A DNA stretch of 64,000 nt from Oxytricha trifallax (taxonomy: Eukaryota > Ciliophora > Spirotrichea > Sporadotrichida > Oxytrichidae), in NCBI GenBank assembly GCA_000711775.1, contig ARYC01001080.1, positions 36,040-100,039 of the forward strand. Reading direction: 5' to 3'. Shown piece after piece: positions 36,962 through 51,900 of this stretch. Made by a program: the position numbers and the translations under genes. The notes under the pieces are model-generated. The model saw only the letters and a program-made list of their open reading frames with translations, was not told the origin of the DNA and made no database searches. Each line of letters starts with the position of its first letter. Positions within the stretch are counted from its first letter, which is position 1.

Positions 36962-38060
36962 TCACATCTTCTTGAACTTAGTAGTTTGTAAAGCAGCCTG
37001 TGCAGTATTACTTTTCTTTTGATTGGTGTCATTTCTGCTGACTCCACCAAATGTTTTTATCTGGCTGCTTGGTTGTTATTGCTACGAACTACCATTACTG
37101 CCCATGCTATTCATATTTCCAATCATTGAGTTAATTTTAGAACCAGAGGACATTCAAAACCATGATTTATTGATTCAGAATATTTATTTTATCAAACAAT
37201 AAATAATGATTTTTATAACATTAGGAAATAAATTTAGTTTCATACAAAACAGACAGATTACATAATTTATTTAAGTTAGAAATATCTAAAATAATTTCTG
37301 TTTATAAGTATTAATTTTCTATTTTTCGCTGATAAGATTTAATTACTATTACATTTTATCAGTCTTCTATCAAATCATCAATATAACATACTTAAAAATA
37401 TTAGTTTTGATAGAAGGTTAATGATGCACACTACCGATGTTATTGATATTTTATTGCATCTAATTAAATTCTTTTGTATGACTGTTCTTAGCAGCACTCG
37501 TCTAATTACTGGTTCTTTGTGAACTACTACTGCCCAATGTGTTCATTAAGGGGTTTGTGTTTAAATTCGAACTAGCTTTAATATTAATAGTAGTTATTCC
37601 ACTAGGTACTTTAGAACCCTTAGGAGTTGAGAAAATACTGCTCACTTAATTAAATGAAGTTTACTTTTGAGCTGATTAATGCAATTTATTTTGGAGATCG
37701 TTTTAGCCCTACTTCTGAGGTTGTTAAGTGAAAGATTGCATCAAATTAGAAACTGACTATTGTATAGAAGTGGAAGAGCCTTGAGTGTTAGTATTGTGAT
37801 TTGTGCGAGTTGAAGACTTTTGTGATTGACCCTCAGATTGCCTCTTTTATAAAAGTGACTGGCTGTTTTAAGAATTTGTCATAGCAGACTAAGGCTTAGA
37901 TTAACTTTAGTTTTAAGAGTGAAGTGTCTACTGATTATTGTTGTTTGAGGAGGAATATTGCTAATTATGGGTTACATTTGAACTTAGAGTGTCCATACTC
38001 AAATTAGATTCCCTTCTCTCAGGAGTATGGTCTGTGTTTACATTTAGATTTTATTAAATA
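36962..38060 (-). CDS. N/Q/S-rich protein fragment, no start seen
   Basis: A large open tract, about 38045-37420, is dense in S, N, Q and T (YSSSNNNQQTLHSQN, STPKGSKVPSGITT). After about 250 nt of AT-rich gap a second tract, about 37155-36962, ends FKKM at TGA 36962-36964. Both tracts contain a similar 'N-x-MGS-NGSSQ' or 'NTLGSSSSQ' motif, which also appears at the tail of the kinase gene (INTMGSQISPSSQ). No start codon or globular domain was found. It may be the C-terminal coding blocks of a scrambled or partial gene. Prion-like composition follows from reading TAA/TAG as Q. Confidence 0.5.
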
Positions 38061-38480
38061 TAACAAAAAAGTAGAAATGTAAACCATAATTCTAATAAAA
38101 ATATTCCACACAATGTCAATAATTATTCATATAATTTGCCTATTTCATTTTTTTTCACATATTTTAATTCTATCTAATGTATTGCAAAAATTGTATTGAT
38201 CTGAAAACTCTAATTTCCTTTAAATTTTTATAAAAATACTAAAGTTATAGTTTCAATATAATATATCTTTCTAAATAATTTAAACATACTTTTTATCTCT
38301 TAGGTTAATTTACGTAGATTATTCGCAGTAATTAAAATAAATAAAATGCCTTATAAAATATATAAAAAAGTATCCATGTACTTTTAAATTAATAAAAAAA
38401 ACAACTTTATAGTGCAACTACAATTTAAGTAATTGCAACTTTGATTAACTAATTAAATATTTTGTTATTTATTTATTTCT
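38061..38480. other. AT-rich spacer, nothing recognised
   Basis: 420 nt, very AT-rich, no open frame or repeat seen. Confidence 0.5.
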
Positions 38481-41400
38481 TCAATATTTGAGTTGATAGT
38501 TAAGTGCTTATAATAATTTATCTTTCTTTCCCAAGTCAAGTTTGTTTTCATTCACAAAGATATCAGCCACTTGCTCAGCGTCATCTCCTTCATAGAACAC
38601 AAGTCTCGAGACTTTTCCTTCTCCTAAATTCACATCCAAAAACAGCAAAGGAATTTTCTAAAAATCTAATTGTGTAATGTGCATATTTTGAAGATTTAGA
38701 TGATGTTTCACTTGGTTGTTTTATTGATTATTGCCAATAGAATCAAACTTTGGAGAAGAAGGGCTCAGATATTGTTAATCAGGCGAGTGCTGGCTTGTCT
38801 CCAAATTCTCTTGCTGATATCTTCTACTTTAACTCTTAGTTGAGGTGTTTTGCTGTGATAGTTTTAAATCCTACTTTTTGTTCACTTATTACTTAATTAA
38901 CTGGTCTTAGAATTTATTTTATCTGTGATAGGGATTGAAGGGCTTTATTCCAGATTAACTTGCATCTTATTGATTAGGTTTGTGAGTATCAAATTCTTCA
39001 TTTTTAACATTGGAATTTAACTTCAAATTCGATTTACATCGATCTGTATTTAAGGCATAGACACTACTCTTCTTGTTAAATGGATTAGTCTCAGATATTT
39101 TTTAGTTCAAGCTTAGTTTCTTTTCTTAGAGAGCTTTGTTATGTCTTATGGAGAAATTGCTTTTTTGTTGAATTCCCTTTCCTAAGAAACTATTCTAAGA
39201 ATTTTCTTTGCATGAATTCATTGGACTCTTTTGATTTGTTAATGAAATTCCAGTCTTTTAAGTTGTATTTTTCTGTTTAGTTTATCCACTTATTAAACGA
39301 TTTTGAGATTTTGCTATATTGCTTATATGAATTTATTTAGTAATATACCATTCACACATTTGTATAAATTTGCCAATCTTTATCTAAAATAATTTAATTG
39401 AATTGATTATTTCACATTAATTAGTAATTATCTAGCAATATTAGGCTTGAAACTACATTAATCTCCTTCTTTTTCAAACTCTATATCGGCTACTTCCCTA
39501 TCTTTCCTGTTCATCAATCTTTATCTGTGCTATTCCTTATCTCCATAAAGATCTTCAAATACAGATTTTCCTCTATGTTATTATGAATTTTTGTCATGAG
39601 TTTAAGGCTTGAAAGTGCATCCATCTAGTTCCTTATTTTAGTATTTTTTAAGTATCTACTCTTATTTTTATTTCAAAAGTTGGCCTTTTTTTATAAGTAA
39701 ATCTTAGTGGTTATAGGGGATATTTAATTGTTGAAGCTCCTCTTTAAGCTAAACAATTTAAAAATTGTAAATGTAATAGTAATATTTTAAGTGAAAAGGT
39801 TTAAAGAAGATGCTGGGAAGCAAGTCTTTGAGATTTTTCATTAATTTGTGGTTTATATTTGTTTTAATCTTCAGAATTATTTTTGCCAAATCTTAGAAGG
39901 TTCATTTAATAACCTAAATTTAATATATAGCAAATTTTATTTTTTTATTTATGTAATTTGTTTTTTAGCTCGTGAATTATATCAAAGAAATATAGAGACT
40001 AAATATCTTTTAGTATAATTAAATCTTAGAAAATTGAATGATAATTATTTCATAGTAGATTATTACCAAATAAATTTCTCGAATAATTTTTGTTTTGATT
40101 TTTGGATTAGAAGATTTACTATCTTGTTATACCTAAGTTGTTGTATTTAAATTATTAGTGCTCTTAATCTTGCTTCTATATTCCCAAAATTCAAAGAATT
40201 TTTAATGCAATTAACTAGCTTCTTATTCGTTTCTGATGTAAAATTCTGAATATGCTTAATCCTACATAATATTCAATACTTCTGAAGTTTATGCATGTTC
40301 AGTCATCCAGGGAAAGTATAGATTGTTGAGAGCGTGTATAAATATTATAAGGCTTTTTTTGCTTATTTAACGATTCTAAGAACCACCTAAATATACCCAC
40401 GCATCTTAAGTTATTCTATCCTTATTTTAATGGTCATCACCTGTATAGCCCAAATAACAGAGAATGTCATAAAATTAATCAAGGCTTAAAGAGTTAAGTC
40501 TTAAGCAATCTAAATCTGTGAAGGCTCTATCAATTTATTTGAGTAATCTGCTTGCAAAAACTTCATTTGATCTGTTGCTTGTTTTATAATAAGTGTGGTT
40601 TAATCGAGATTGATTGCTGGTAGATCTTAAATGATCTTTTTCAACTCTTCTCTTAATAGCATCTTCATAGAGTTTCTAAGTGATTTCACTTGATGTCACT
40701 TTGCTCTTATTCAATTAGTTTGTGATGTTAAGGTTTGAATTATTTAAGGATGGATCAAAAGAATTCTCCCTATTCTATTGCCTTGTCTAAGATTGCCTTC
40801 GATTTTTCAAATTCTAAGAGAACAGCCTGTCGTGAATATCTTGGGAATTATCTCTTACCCTTGAAGTTTATAGGCCTAGTCTGGAATTACTCATATCTAA
40901 CACTTTCGATTTACTTGCACTTCTTGGTCGGCACTCTTCCAGCTCTTTTTCTTCTTATAACTTCCTCTACTATTCTACTTTCTGTTTTCTTTTTTCTTGA
41001 TATTAAAGCATATCTTGGAAAAATTAGTCATTAGTTCTTCGAGCTGATAATTACTAACCATTATTAGTTTGTGTCTAATTCCCCTAATTTGGATTGATTC
41101 TTGGTTTAAAAGTACATTCAGATAGGTTATCGTCAATTTTTAGTTAAGAAATTTCTTTCCGTTTTTCTACTAGCTCAAGACCCTGGTTGTAGAGCTTCTA
41201 AAAAACACTACTATGTTAGTTATGTGAAGGCATTGGCTTGACTTAATTTTTAATTGATTCAAGCTGATTTTCCTAAAGTTCTTCTTCTTTGATAAATGTC
41301 AAAATATCTTTCTCAGAAAACATTAGCAGATGAGCATCATTTGAATCCCTACTTTTTCCAGACTGTATGTGATGAATGATTGAATTATTTTGAGAAGTTT

Positions 41401-42444
41401 CTTCATTCATCAAGATTCCTTTATTAGTCATGCTAATTTTTCTGCTGTTATTACCATCGAAAGATGGTTATCTTATTTTCATAGGCACAGCACCTAAAAT
41501 GCTGCTCTCATTAGTCATTTCATTCTTATATTTTTGTAGATTTTATAATTATAAACAGACTTTTATATTTATATATTTTATAAATTTATTCTGAAGATCT
41601 TCAATTATTCTTGATTTTTGCTCATCTATGGCTTATCTCATTAACTATCCTTGCAATGATTTATATGCTAACTTAAAATCTTTCTCGTTGCTCTTTCTTT
41701 GATGCAATTCATTTTAATTTTATTGCTCTTTATAATTTTGATAATGCTATTGAGATAATCTTTTGAGCTGCTAAATAGTTTTATCGTTATAAATCTCTTG
41801 AGATATGTTTCCATTGACCACTACACAATAATAATTTTTATGAGTTGTTTTATAAATTAGTTTAGATGCTTACAATTCATCATGAGGGAATCGTCGTCGT
41901 TGCCACCAAATGACACTTCTTTCTGCTGCTAGCATCCAATTAAATCAATAGATGAGTTATTGAGTGATATTTGACTTCTCATGTGATTGTTTGATTGCAG
42001 GAAGTTCTAGCTTGCTTAAGACAACAAATGACCCTATGATTAGGAGATCAGCATAAGACTGTCTTTTGATCGATGATTCACATTTTTTCTATCTAAAAGT
42101 TAAGTAAATTACAATCAAATCTTTACTTCTAGCTGTTAAAGACTTGTCTCTCGAGTCATCTAAATTCAATGATAGAGTGTTATGACAAATAAATAAATGA
42201 GTAAAGCTATAATATAGAATTATATTGTGAGTCTCAAATGATTGATTGTTGCTGTTTGGTCCTGAGTTTTACTCCTGCACATTCTTTTTCATTGTCTGTA
42301 TCAAAATTGAGATAAAATTAAATCACAATTATTTCTTACTTATCCAGAAAGGAGTTTGCGAGATTATAAATAATCAGTATTTGCTGTGTCTGACTTAAAA
42401 ACAAAATCTTTAGAGGATGATGAGAAATTTAATGGCTTCTTCAT
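38481..42444 (-). CDS. Large N/Q-rich protein with EF-hand-like and VNLG...YEGD domains
   Basis: The start is ATG 42442-42444 (MKKPLNFSSSSKDF) and the stop is TGA 38481-38483. Introns are small GT-AG. After a disordered N-terminus there is a coiled coil (about 41800-41560), then repeated 'CTFKPxI/T' peptides (ECTFKPRINPN near 41120; GCTFKPQTHDK near 39600), a basic helix (LYEDAIKRRVEKDH) and a helix-loop-helix that looks EF-hand-derived (IDRAFTDLDCLRLNSLSL, QFYDILCYLGY near 40480). The C-terminus is a compact domain (PLLFLDVNLGEGKVSRL, VFYEGDDAEQVADIF). I recall this C-terminal layout from ciliate and other protist proteins with CTFKP repeats, but cannot name the family with certainty. Probably cytoskeletal or ciliary; function is inference. 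Confidence 0.6.
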
Positions 42445-42982
42445 TGATAGAATTAAAATTTTATAATTAACTGCAATTAAACAGATAAAATTTATTTATT
42501 TTCTGTTAAATCATATACCAATTATATTGTACTTTCTTTTAATTAAAATAAATTATAAATGTTTTGATTTAAAGTGATAAAAATTCTACATTTAGATTAT
42601 TGTTTTTCTTGTTTTGCATTCAATAAGATTTTTATTGAAAACATTTCACATTGAGGATAGTTAACGACTACTATCAGAAAGCTGTTTTATTCTTGTCAGA
42701 ATGTGCTGTTTTATAAATAAAACTCATAACCCCTATATATAGATGATACATTTTGTGTTTTTACATGGTTGTATTAATGCAATTGATTATTGTCTATTAA
42801 TGATTTGCGTAAAATGTAGTCTCATTAACATTTTGCGGATACAAATCCATTTTTAAGTATAAGAAAACTTTTAAACAAAAAAGAGAAAGAGAAAGTTTTT
42901 AGATATGTTTAAAGTTTAAGTTAATAAGTTTAGTTATTAGTATATTAAGAATTATTAATAAAAAATGGTTATAATTTAAATC

Positions 42983-45900
42983 TCATAGATTGTTTTGAAC
43001 TGCTGTCCACTAAATTAGCTGCTTGGTGATATTTAACTGCCCATCGTATTTATATTGGCTTGTGTCATTAAACTTGCATTTGTATTAATCGCTTTGTTAT
43101 TTCCCTACACGCTCATTGTTAGTTCTTAAATGCTCATAACACCATTAAATAAAATATTATAATTTTTTAATGTATCTTTTTAATTTATCAAATACATTAA
43201 GGTCATCTAACTAGCTTGGTCTTCTTTCAATCTCGCTCATTTTATTAGCCATACTAAGAGTGGCTGTAATTACAGATGGATTTTACTATGATTACATGTC
43301 ATCATTGAATTAGTGTACAGAGTTTAAATTACTCAAGCCAGAGTTCACATAATTATTGTTTTGATCTTTAGAGGGTGATTAAGCTGTCTATATTTGCAAT
43401 AAATGCTGCTTGTACCCCATATTGTTGTTTTTAAGTGCACTGCCCTTTTATCCCATCGATTTTTTCAGTAGATTCTGAGTCATATCCATTGATCGGAATT
43501 TCTAAGCTCTCTAGTTTAGTTGGTTCTTTTTTGCTATAGAAGTTTAATCTACATTTTGTTAATGACTAGTAAGCTAAATGTCCTCTGAGTTTTCTTAAAA
43601 TGTAATTTGGTTTTACTCTGAAGAGAGCTAATGAGAAATTGTGTTCATTTGTTATTACTGTTATGCAAGGGGCAATGCTGCTTTTAAAAATGACTTTATA
43701 CCTGCTTAGTTATTTGGTGTTTATGTCATCTGCAGTAATTTGTTGGCTAATATTACATTAAATAAAAAGGTTTATCAAAGCTTAAGGTTTCTTGGCAGTT
43801 TAAGATACTCCTGTTGTTTTATTTGCTTATCCAATATTTTTAGTACTCTATATAGATGACTGTTTTTAATCTAAAATTCCTATTTTCTTTAAACCTTAAG
43901 GACTTGTCTTTGATTAACTTTAACTTATGTTTGAATTTGATATTTGAGACTGCATTAAGTTTTGCTGTTGTTTATTTACTGAATTTAGCTGAAGCGATTT
44001 AGGGTTAAGAATGTTATTTTGCAACTTTTATTTCTCTTAAAGCAGTTCAAAATATATCACATATTATAAATTTTTGTTTACATAAATATAATTAGTAAAT
44101 TGACATATTAAAATCAAATAAGTTCTTGTTCTTATTATATTTAAAAGGCATTTTAAGCAGCAATAAGATTTGATGGAGACAATGAATAGGATGGTTTATG
44201 TTTGTGATTTATCATTTAAAATAACATTTTTTAATAATTATTACATTATATAATTTCTTATCATCCGTTTCTATTCTGATTGAGGCTGATTCTAGCTACT
44301 CTTTTACTGTTGACTTGTATTAGGTCTATCTGTTGTTTGATTTGACCATTAATTTGCTCCTATAGAAGGAATTCTTGAAAACGATACTTCCTACTAAACA
44401 TAACAATTATTTCACAATCATTTGCTTTTTAAACTTATTTATAATATGAATATTTATCAGTTTATTAGGGGACTGATCTTTGTTTTTCTATAGGTTTAGG
44501 TGATGGTTTATTCTTCTGTACTGATCTTTAAGCTGCTGTTGACTGCTTTTTCTTCAAAGACCCAGTTCTCTCTCTTTTGTTTGAGAGTGATGCCTTATCC
44601 TCAGTGTTCTTTCTGACTATAGAACCAGTTTCTTTGCCTCCATATTTATTAATATATAAATATTGCATCTTGGGACTGAAAGAATTCAAGTAGCTACTCT
44701 TCTGAGAATTTTCCAACACAGAATCAGAGTTAAAATTGTCAATTGTTTCATAGTTCTTAGAAGGGAGAGTAGATATTTTCAAAGTATGCGCTGGTTATTG
44801 ACTTTTTTAAGAAACAAATGCAGGATGTTAATTGTTCAAATTTTGTATCTAACTTGAAATACTGCTTTGTTTTATTGCATTTTGAACTTAGGATCCACTT
44901 CTTCCAAAATGTGGCAGAACTTATTACTGATGCTATTGCTACTACTAAAGTTAAAAATTAGAATTCTAATTGGCTCCATTTTTAGTGCCTATGCTAATTC
45001 TCGGAGTCTCTTCATAATTAGTAGCTGTATATTACGATGTTGTTAATTCTAAGTTGTTATTATTCATTGTTGTTTAACCATGGTATTAACTTGATTGTGT
45101 TGCTGTTGTCATTGTATTAGCACCATGATACGCTTGATAAGCATTATTATAAATATTTGTGTCCGTTTGACCTTGCCCTACTTTCTTACCTGTAGTAGTT
45201 TAGATCTAGTTGAAATCATTCAAAGGCTTGGAAGGAGTAATGTGCTTGCTTTGACTGTATTCTTTGATTGATTAGACTTATTAGGATTTCATTTTGAAAC
45301 TAAAATTATCTGTTTTCTCACGATTATCGCAGTACTCCTTATGTTAGGCAACAAAGTCATGGTTTGAGCCACCCATACTTTAAAGATCATCATCTTCTTC
45401 CTCTTAAATTATCAAGCGGTTTGTATTGCCGCTCATAAGCAAACTAGCTTGCTTAAAATTGAAAATTGCACTTCCTCCCCCTGGTATGTTTGAGCCAATA
45501 ATCTACCCATTTGGCCCAAATGCACTAGCAATAGATTCATTTATTCTCAATTCTTAAGCAATAGACTGGTTTGATTCTTCAAAAGTAATGCCACTTTTAT
45601 TTGACAATGTAAAATAACCCTTATTTGAATCATCAGGTGGTGGATAACTAAATCTTGATTTGCTTTCTTCATCTTACTTATATTATTAATTCACCACTAC
45701 TGTGTTTGAATTTGTATTTCCTTAGAAAATTTAGTTTGTACTAAATTTACATCTTTGTTCAGTCATGCTGCCTTAGAATTACTTCTATAATTAAGTGTAT
45801 GACTCATAAATTATACAAAGCTAATTATAGTTGAACAGCTTGTTGTTCTTATCAGCTGAAGGACTCAAACTATTCAAATTAATCATGCTCAAGTTCTTTC

Positions 45901-48900
45901 CTTTTGGTGAAATATCTCCATTTTTATTTCCAGCAGCTTCATCTCTCTCAATTTTTCTTTTTCTTTTCTCTTCCTTAGCTTTTTCATGTTTTTTAAGCTG
46001 TTTTAAAATTTCCTGTTCATCTAATGGAACATCGATAAATGTGAAGTTTTCTAAGCCACTAATTATATTTTTATTCTGCCTGGCAGCTATTGCATTTTGA
46101 TTGTTACTATCTTAAGACTATTGACTCTACTCGCTCTGTACTGAATTACCGTAGGGATTAGTGCTACCATTACCAAAGATTCCACTTTTCACTGAGGAAC
46201 CTCCACCAAGCAAGTTAACTACTCCAGAACCACTCTCATTCTTCTCAAAGAACATATTGTAGAAAGATTATTCAGTAACTGATTTAGATTGAAGAGTGGA
46301 TTCGTAATAGTAGCTGTAACGTCTTTCAGTTGATAATCTGACTTTATACTAAGATTCTTCAAAATCTAATGGAAGTTCAACATAATCAGGGTCAATATGA
46401 CAATCTTTAACACTTGGGATAATTGGGGGTGAAATTCTCTTAGCTATTAAATCATCCCATTTCATATCTCTAAGCCATGAATGCTTCTTCATCTCAGAAA
46501 TAGATTGATATCTCTTATTTGGGTCTCTCTAAAGCATGTTTGTAATTAAGTTAACCACTGAGGGATTAAGATAGTCAGGGAAAGTCAAATCATGATTCAA
46601 AATGCTTTCATACATTTTATTTGTGTCTTTATTGTAGAATGGAGGCAATCCTGTCAACATTTCAAATAGTAAAGCTCCAAGACAGTAAATATCCACTTTA
46701 TGATCATGACCGGATCCCTGTAACATTTCAGGACTCATATATTCTGGAGATCCGCAAAATGAGAAAGATTTTGTTCTTTTGGGAATGACCTTGGACAAGC
46801 CAAAATCTGCAATTCTAATATGCCCATCAACATCAATAAGTATATTTTCCGGCTTTATATCTCTATAAACAACATTTTTCGAGTGCAGGTACTCTATACC
46901 AAGCAATATTTCAGAAAAATAGAACTTCGCTTAATCTTCTGAGAATTTTCTTAATTTATTCAAGTGGAAAAATACCTCTCCACCTGTGCATAAATCCATT
47001 ACAAAGAACAGTTCTTCGTTCTAAATATATACATAAAATAAAAAAGTGAAAATTTTACAGATTAAAAAGCCCAATGAAGTTTGATAATGAATGGATGATT
47101 TAGCTTCTCAAGGATTTTCCTCTCACTTAGAATAGGTTTGAGCTTTTTCTCTCTGATAATTTTATTTTTCTTCATAATTTTCATGGCATAAAGCCTACCT
47201 GTATCCTTCTTTCGTACTAAAATTACTCTTGAAAAGCCACCTCTACCAATGACTTTAATCTGCTCAAAATCCTTCTTACATACCTCTCTTCTTCTATTTG
47301 CGACGAGTTCTAAAATTAATTTATTAGTAATTGTGATACACTTACTTGAAAAATGGGCAATCAAAAATTCACCATCATCAATTACTTCCAAAGGTCTATA
47401 AAGAAAAGTTTGTTAAGCATAAAACTGATTAATATTGAATTATGTTAATAGTGGAAAATAAAATTTTTAATCCATAAATATTGTTATTAATAATTTTAAT
47501 CTTGTCTTGTTTATAAATATCATATTATAAAAATCACTCTCTATAAGCGACTGGATCATCTTCAAAATTATTATTTTTATCATTTTTAATATCAGCCGTT
47601 TTACTTTTGTTGAATTAGTTTTACTGGTGCTTCTCTATCTTATAATTCTAGTTGTATTTGGCTTATAGATTGGGATCTAAATTATCATCAAACTTCAAGC
47701 TAGGCTATATAAAACTCATTGTTTTACTGCTGCTATCTCTGCCCTCATCTATGAATTAATCCAGGACACTCTGACTCAATTCATGTTAGTCTTTGCTGTT
47801 TAAAGAATTTTCATCATCGTGGTAAACCTCATTAATTTGATTAAGAGTGGGCAAAAGCAATTTATTTGAACTTTCATTGAGAGTGTTATTGAAAGAAGAG
47901 TGAGTTTGGAAAGATGTTATGCTTGACCTCCTTCGCACAGGTGATTATGGATTTTTATGAGATAAATCATATGAAATGGATGGCTCATCAATATAATATT
48001 GCAATATCAAGTATTATATTATGCTTCTTTATTATAAGACCAGTATTAGAATCAGACCTTATTCTTGCAAATTTCGCTAAATGAGCGTTTTCTCTGAAAA
48101 CGTGGGAAGGATTGATTCTAGCAGCTAAATTTGGCTCTCTAAATCCTACTTGAGAAATTCTCCTATTTTATCTATTATCTGGACTGCTGTTTAAACTTGT
48201 TGGTAGATTGTCATTTCTAATGTTCATATATTGATCCTGTTATTGTTCCCAGTTAAACCTCACCGGGTAATTTTACTGCCTCTTTTAATTCATAACATTA
48301 GGTGACATCACATTTGATACATCAAACATTTTGATTTAAAATTTTATGACTTTTAAATTAACAAACGTAGACTCTGGCAATGCAGTAATATTCGACAACT
48401 TTTTCCTATTGATTTACGCTTGACTTAATCTCTCTTATTTCTTCTACTCTCTTTGTTATTTTTTATTTTGCATATCTTTCCTAAATATCTGCTCTGTCAT
48501 GACTACATCTTAAATTTTAGTATTTGCTTATTTATCAATACTCTCAATAGCTCTCCATTTTTACTATTCAGGATCGTACTTGAGATTATTTGTTTAGTTT
48601 TTCGTGTTTATACTCTTCTTTTCTTGATATTTTTCATAAGACATATATGGCTTCTCTCTTTATTGCATTTTCTTGAGTTAACTTAATTGTTCAGGGGTGG
48701 CTTTTTTAAAGAGTTTTAAGATAACTAGACGACACTTTCTTATTCTTTATGCTATTAATTTTGTGGTGTAGTATATCATGGCAACTACACTTACTAATGT
48801 AGCGAACATCATTCCACCGATTATTCCAAACGCTAAATTACATGATTTTTTACAAAAAAAACAAATATTAAAAATGTTCATAAATCATTATTGTGAATAG

Positions 48901-51900
48901 TGTTACTTACAGTACTTTTCACCAACATCCTCAGAAAGTGTATCTCTGAAATTGAAACAAATCAGGAATGTTATAAATATGACTGATTCATTAATCATAT
49001 TAATTATGTTGAATATCCTTTTCTCAAATGGCTTTATTATTACCACCCACATCAAAATCTAATGTAATTAGTTAAGCAAAATTGTATAATAAAAATTATA
49101 ATTATAAAAACTTACAAAGAAAGAACAACCAGCGGATATGCATAATTAAAGAGTAGGGTAGTTTATCATAAGTGTGAGTGTCACTACGTAGATAAATCTG
49201 CGCAAGAAAAATATGGGAAGCCACATTTGATAAAATTACCAATAAAAATAATATAGTATTTATAAATAATTATATAACAATTAATTGATAGATAGTTTTT
49301 GGTCTTATGATTTTAAGTCCTTCAATTAGTGAAGAAAATCTTTCGCAAAATGGTGGTTTATCAAAGTTATCAAAATTCTTCTGAACTAAATTTAAAAATT
49401 TTAATTAAAAACACATATGTTTTTTAAGTTTAATAACCTACTATTTTATTTAATTTAATTTAGGTTTAGCTCAATAGTAAACAGTGGCAATATACAGCAA
49501 ATAAACTAAAATAAATGAGTTATGCATAAATATTGTACCAAAAATAGCATGCCGACTGCAGAAGATAACTTCTCATCTTTATTTTCAAGTTTAATCTAAA
49601 TGATATTTAAGATTTTATTATAAGAGTAATTACACTCATTAGATTGATAAATGTGTATAAAGTCATCTATAATTTAAATTATGTGAATTTATTTTTATAT
49701 TTTTGTATATCTTAATTATGCAGGTATGCCTCAACAAAAGCCCTCAAGAAAAAGCTATACCTTATTTTATCTTCTATCCATCTCACCAACTTAGCGAAAC
49801 TACACAATATTTTACTAATTTAAGACTTACAAATGATCTTTATTGATGAACTTATTCGATAAAAATATAATCAAGGGCAGGAATGTCAAGCCAACACTCC
49901 ACATCAAAATTTAATCTTGATAGAGAATTAAGAATGTTGTACTTTCTATCCCAAAATCGTAAAATTAGCTGTTATAAGGGTAGTCATTCAATAACAAATT
50001 ATATAAAATACATATTCCTATTTAAGTTATAGGAATTATAGATTGATATTGGTAGTGTTTACTACAAAAGCCATAATCGTGCCTGAATAAGGTATATTAA
50101 AATCTCCCTAAGCTTTTTGTAGAAAAACTAAGGTATTCAAAAGCAATTCCGGATGATAGATTTGCAAGAGTGGTAAATAATTCAGTATTTAGAGCATATT
50201 TATCAATTCCCACATCATCTGCATAGCTCCTCCTCTATAATTAAAAATCAATATGAATTAATCAGCAAAAAATACGAAGAGAAAAAAATTGTCTTCACAA
50301 TGTTTCAAACTTACAAAACGACATTGATTGCTAGATTTATGATCATAAAAGTTTGGAGCCCACTTGATGTTGCATCGCCAGTTTTCTTAATCGCTTCTAA
50401 CTTGCCTGCATCAATAAAGGAATAGGTCTGGGCTACTGATTGAACTTATGAGTTATCTTGTAGTGATAGATAAGGGTAATTAATTTATATGAATATATTT
50501 TAAAATAAGATTTTATAAAGTTAATTAAAGGGTACTTCTTTGAATAATAAATATCTTCAGCATTCTTAAAAGTAAAAATCAATGTTTCTTTGCCTGTAAG
50601 CGAGGCTTTAGGGGTTATTTTAACTTAAATTTATTGAGTTTTGTTAAAGTTATCAGGCACTACAGCTGTGTAAGTGAATGATTTTGATGGTTCCATCTTT
50701 ACTTCAAACTCTATAAAAATATTATTATAGTTTCTCTGCTTCTGATAGTTTTCCAGATTTGAGACCAACCATAGTCTGAGAGAATCCAATCCAAAATTGG
50801 TTATCACTTGTATACTTGACAATTGTTGGTTAAGGGTTAATTGTGTATTTACAATAATCTGCAGTTTCAGTGTCGCCACCATAGCAGTTCCATCCTCTTT
50901 CTACTTAGCAATCTGAATTACAACCATCTCCTCCTCTGATATTACCGTCATCACATTCTAACTATCCCATGTTTAAACCATCTCCACATACTTCAGCACA
51001 TAACGATCTCTTAATGGGGTATTATTGATTGATTTTAATCTATAATTTAATTTACAATATTAGAATGATCAAAAATAATTAAAGTGAAATAGTAGCCAGT
51101 GATTTCATTGCATTGCTTGCATAATCCACTATCAATATCTATCATTCTGTCAGGTACACAAGTCACGCAATCTGAGGCAGTGCCTGGTGAATTGCAAGTC
51201 AAGCAGGTTGAATCACATTCTTTACAGACGTAACTGGCTTCATCTAAGTAGTATCCATCTCCACAAGTTATTTCTTAACAAGAGGAATTTGACACTAATT
51301 TGTTCTTTCCAACACACGAATAAACTTAGTGAAATTTAATTTCTATAATTTTCATAATATTATATGTCTCTTTTTCGTATATTATTGTACAGTATATGAA
51401 CATATTTTTATTAAAATAGCAAAAACTAATAAATGTTTAGCATTCATTAGATGATGGTCCCCAGCATGTTCCACATTTCTCATCGCATTATTTACAAACT
51501 GCTCTCACCGCATCATAGTAAGTAAACTTTTCAGTTTAATTGCCAATCTTATAATTACAGATCAACCTAATTTTCTCTTTGTAAGTTTATCATTGAGGCC
51601 CTCTACTTGAAAGCAATTGTCATAGCAGTTTGGTGCACCTGGTGAGGTAATAAATATCTGCATGGAATCAACACACCCAGTGCATGTATAAATGTCGGTT
51701 GAGTAGCAGGTGCAGTTCAAATTGTCACACTTCACACAGTAGTTTTCTCCTGCTGTTGCGTCTATGAATTCGAAGTAGTCGCTCGGACAAGTCATGTAGC
51801 ATTCTTTGGTTTTGTTAAGCATCCAGAATGAGTCTCCGCAAGAGGTGCATGTACCGAGACTGTTTATGAATGGAACTGTGCACTCATCACAGTAGATGTG

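Noticed and set aside
45831..46100. Plus-strand hydrophobic frame resembling a membrane protein
   Set aside because: It is the reverse of a charged K/E-rich stretch in the kinase gene; antisense of Lys/Glu codons gives Phe/Leu/Ser runs.
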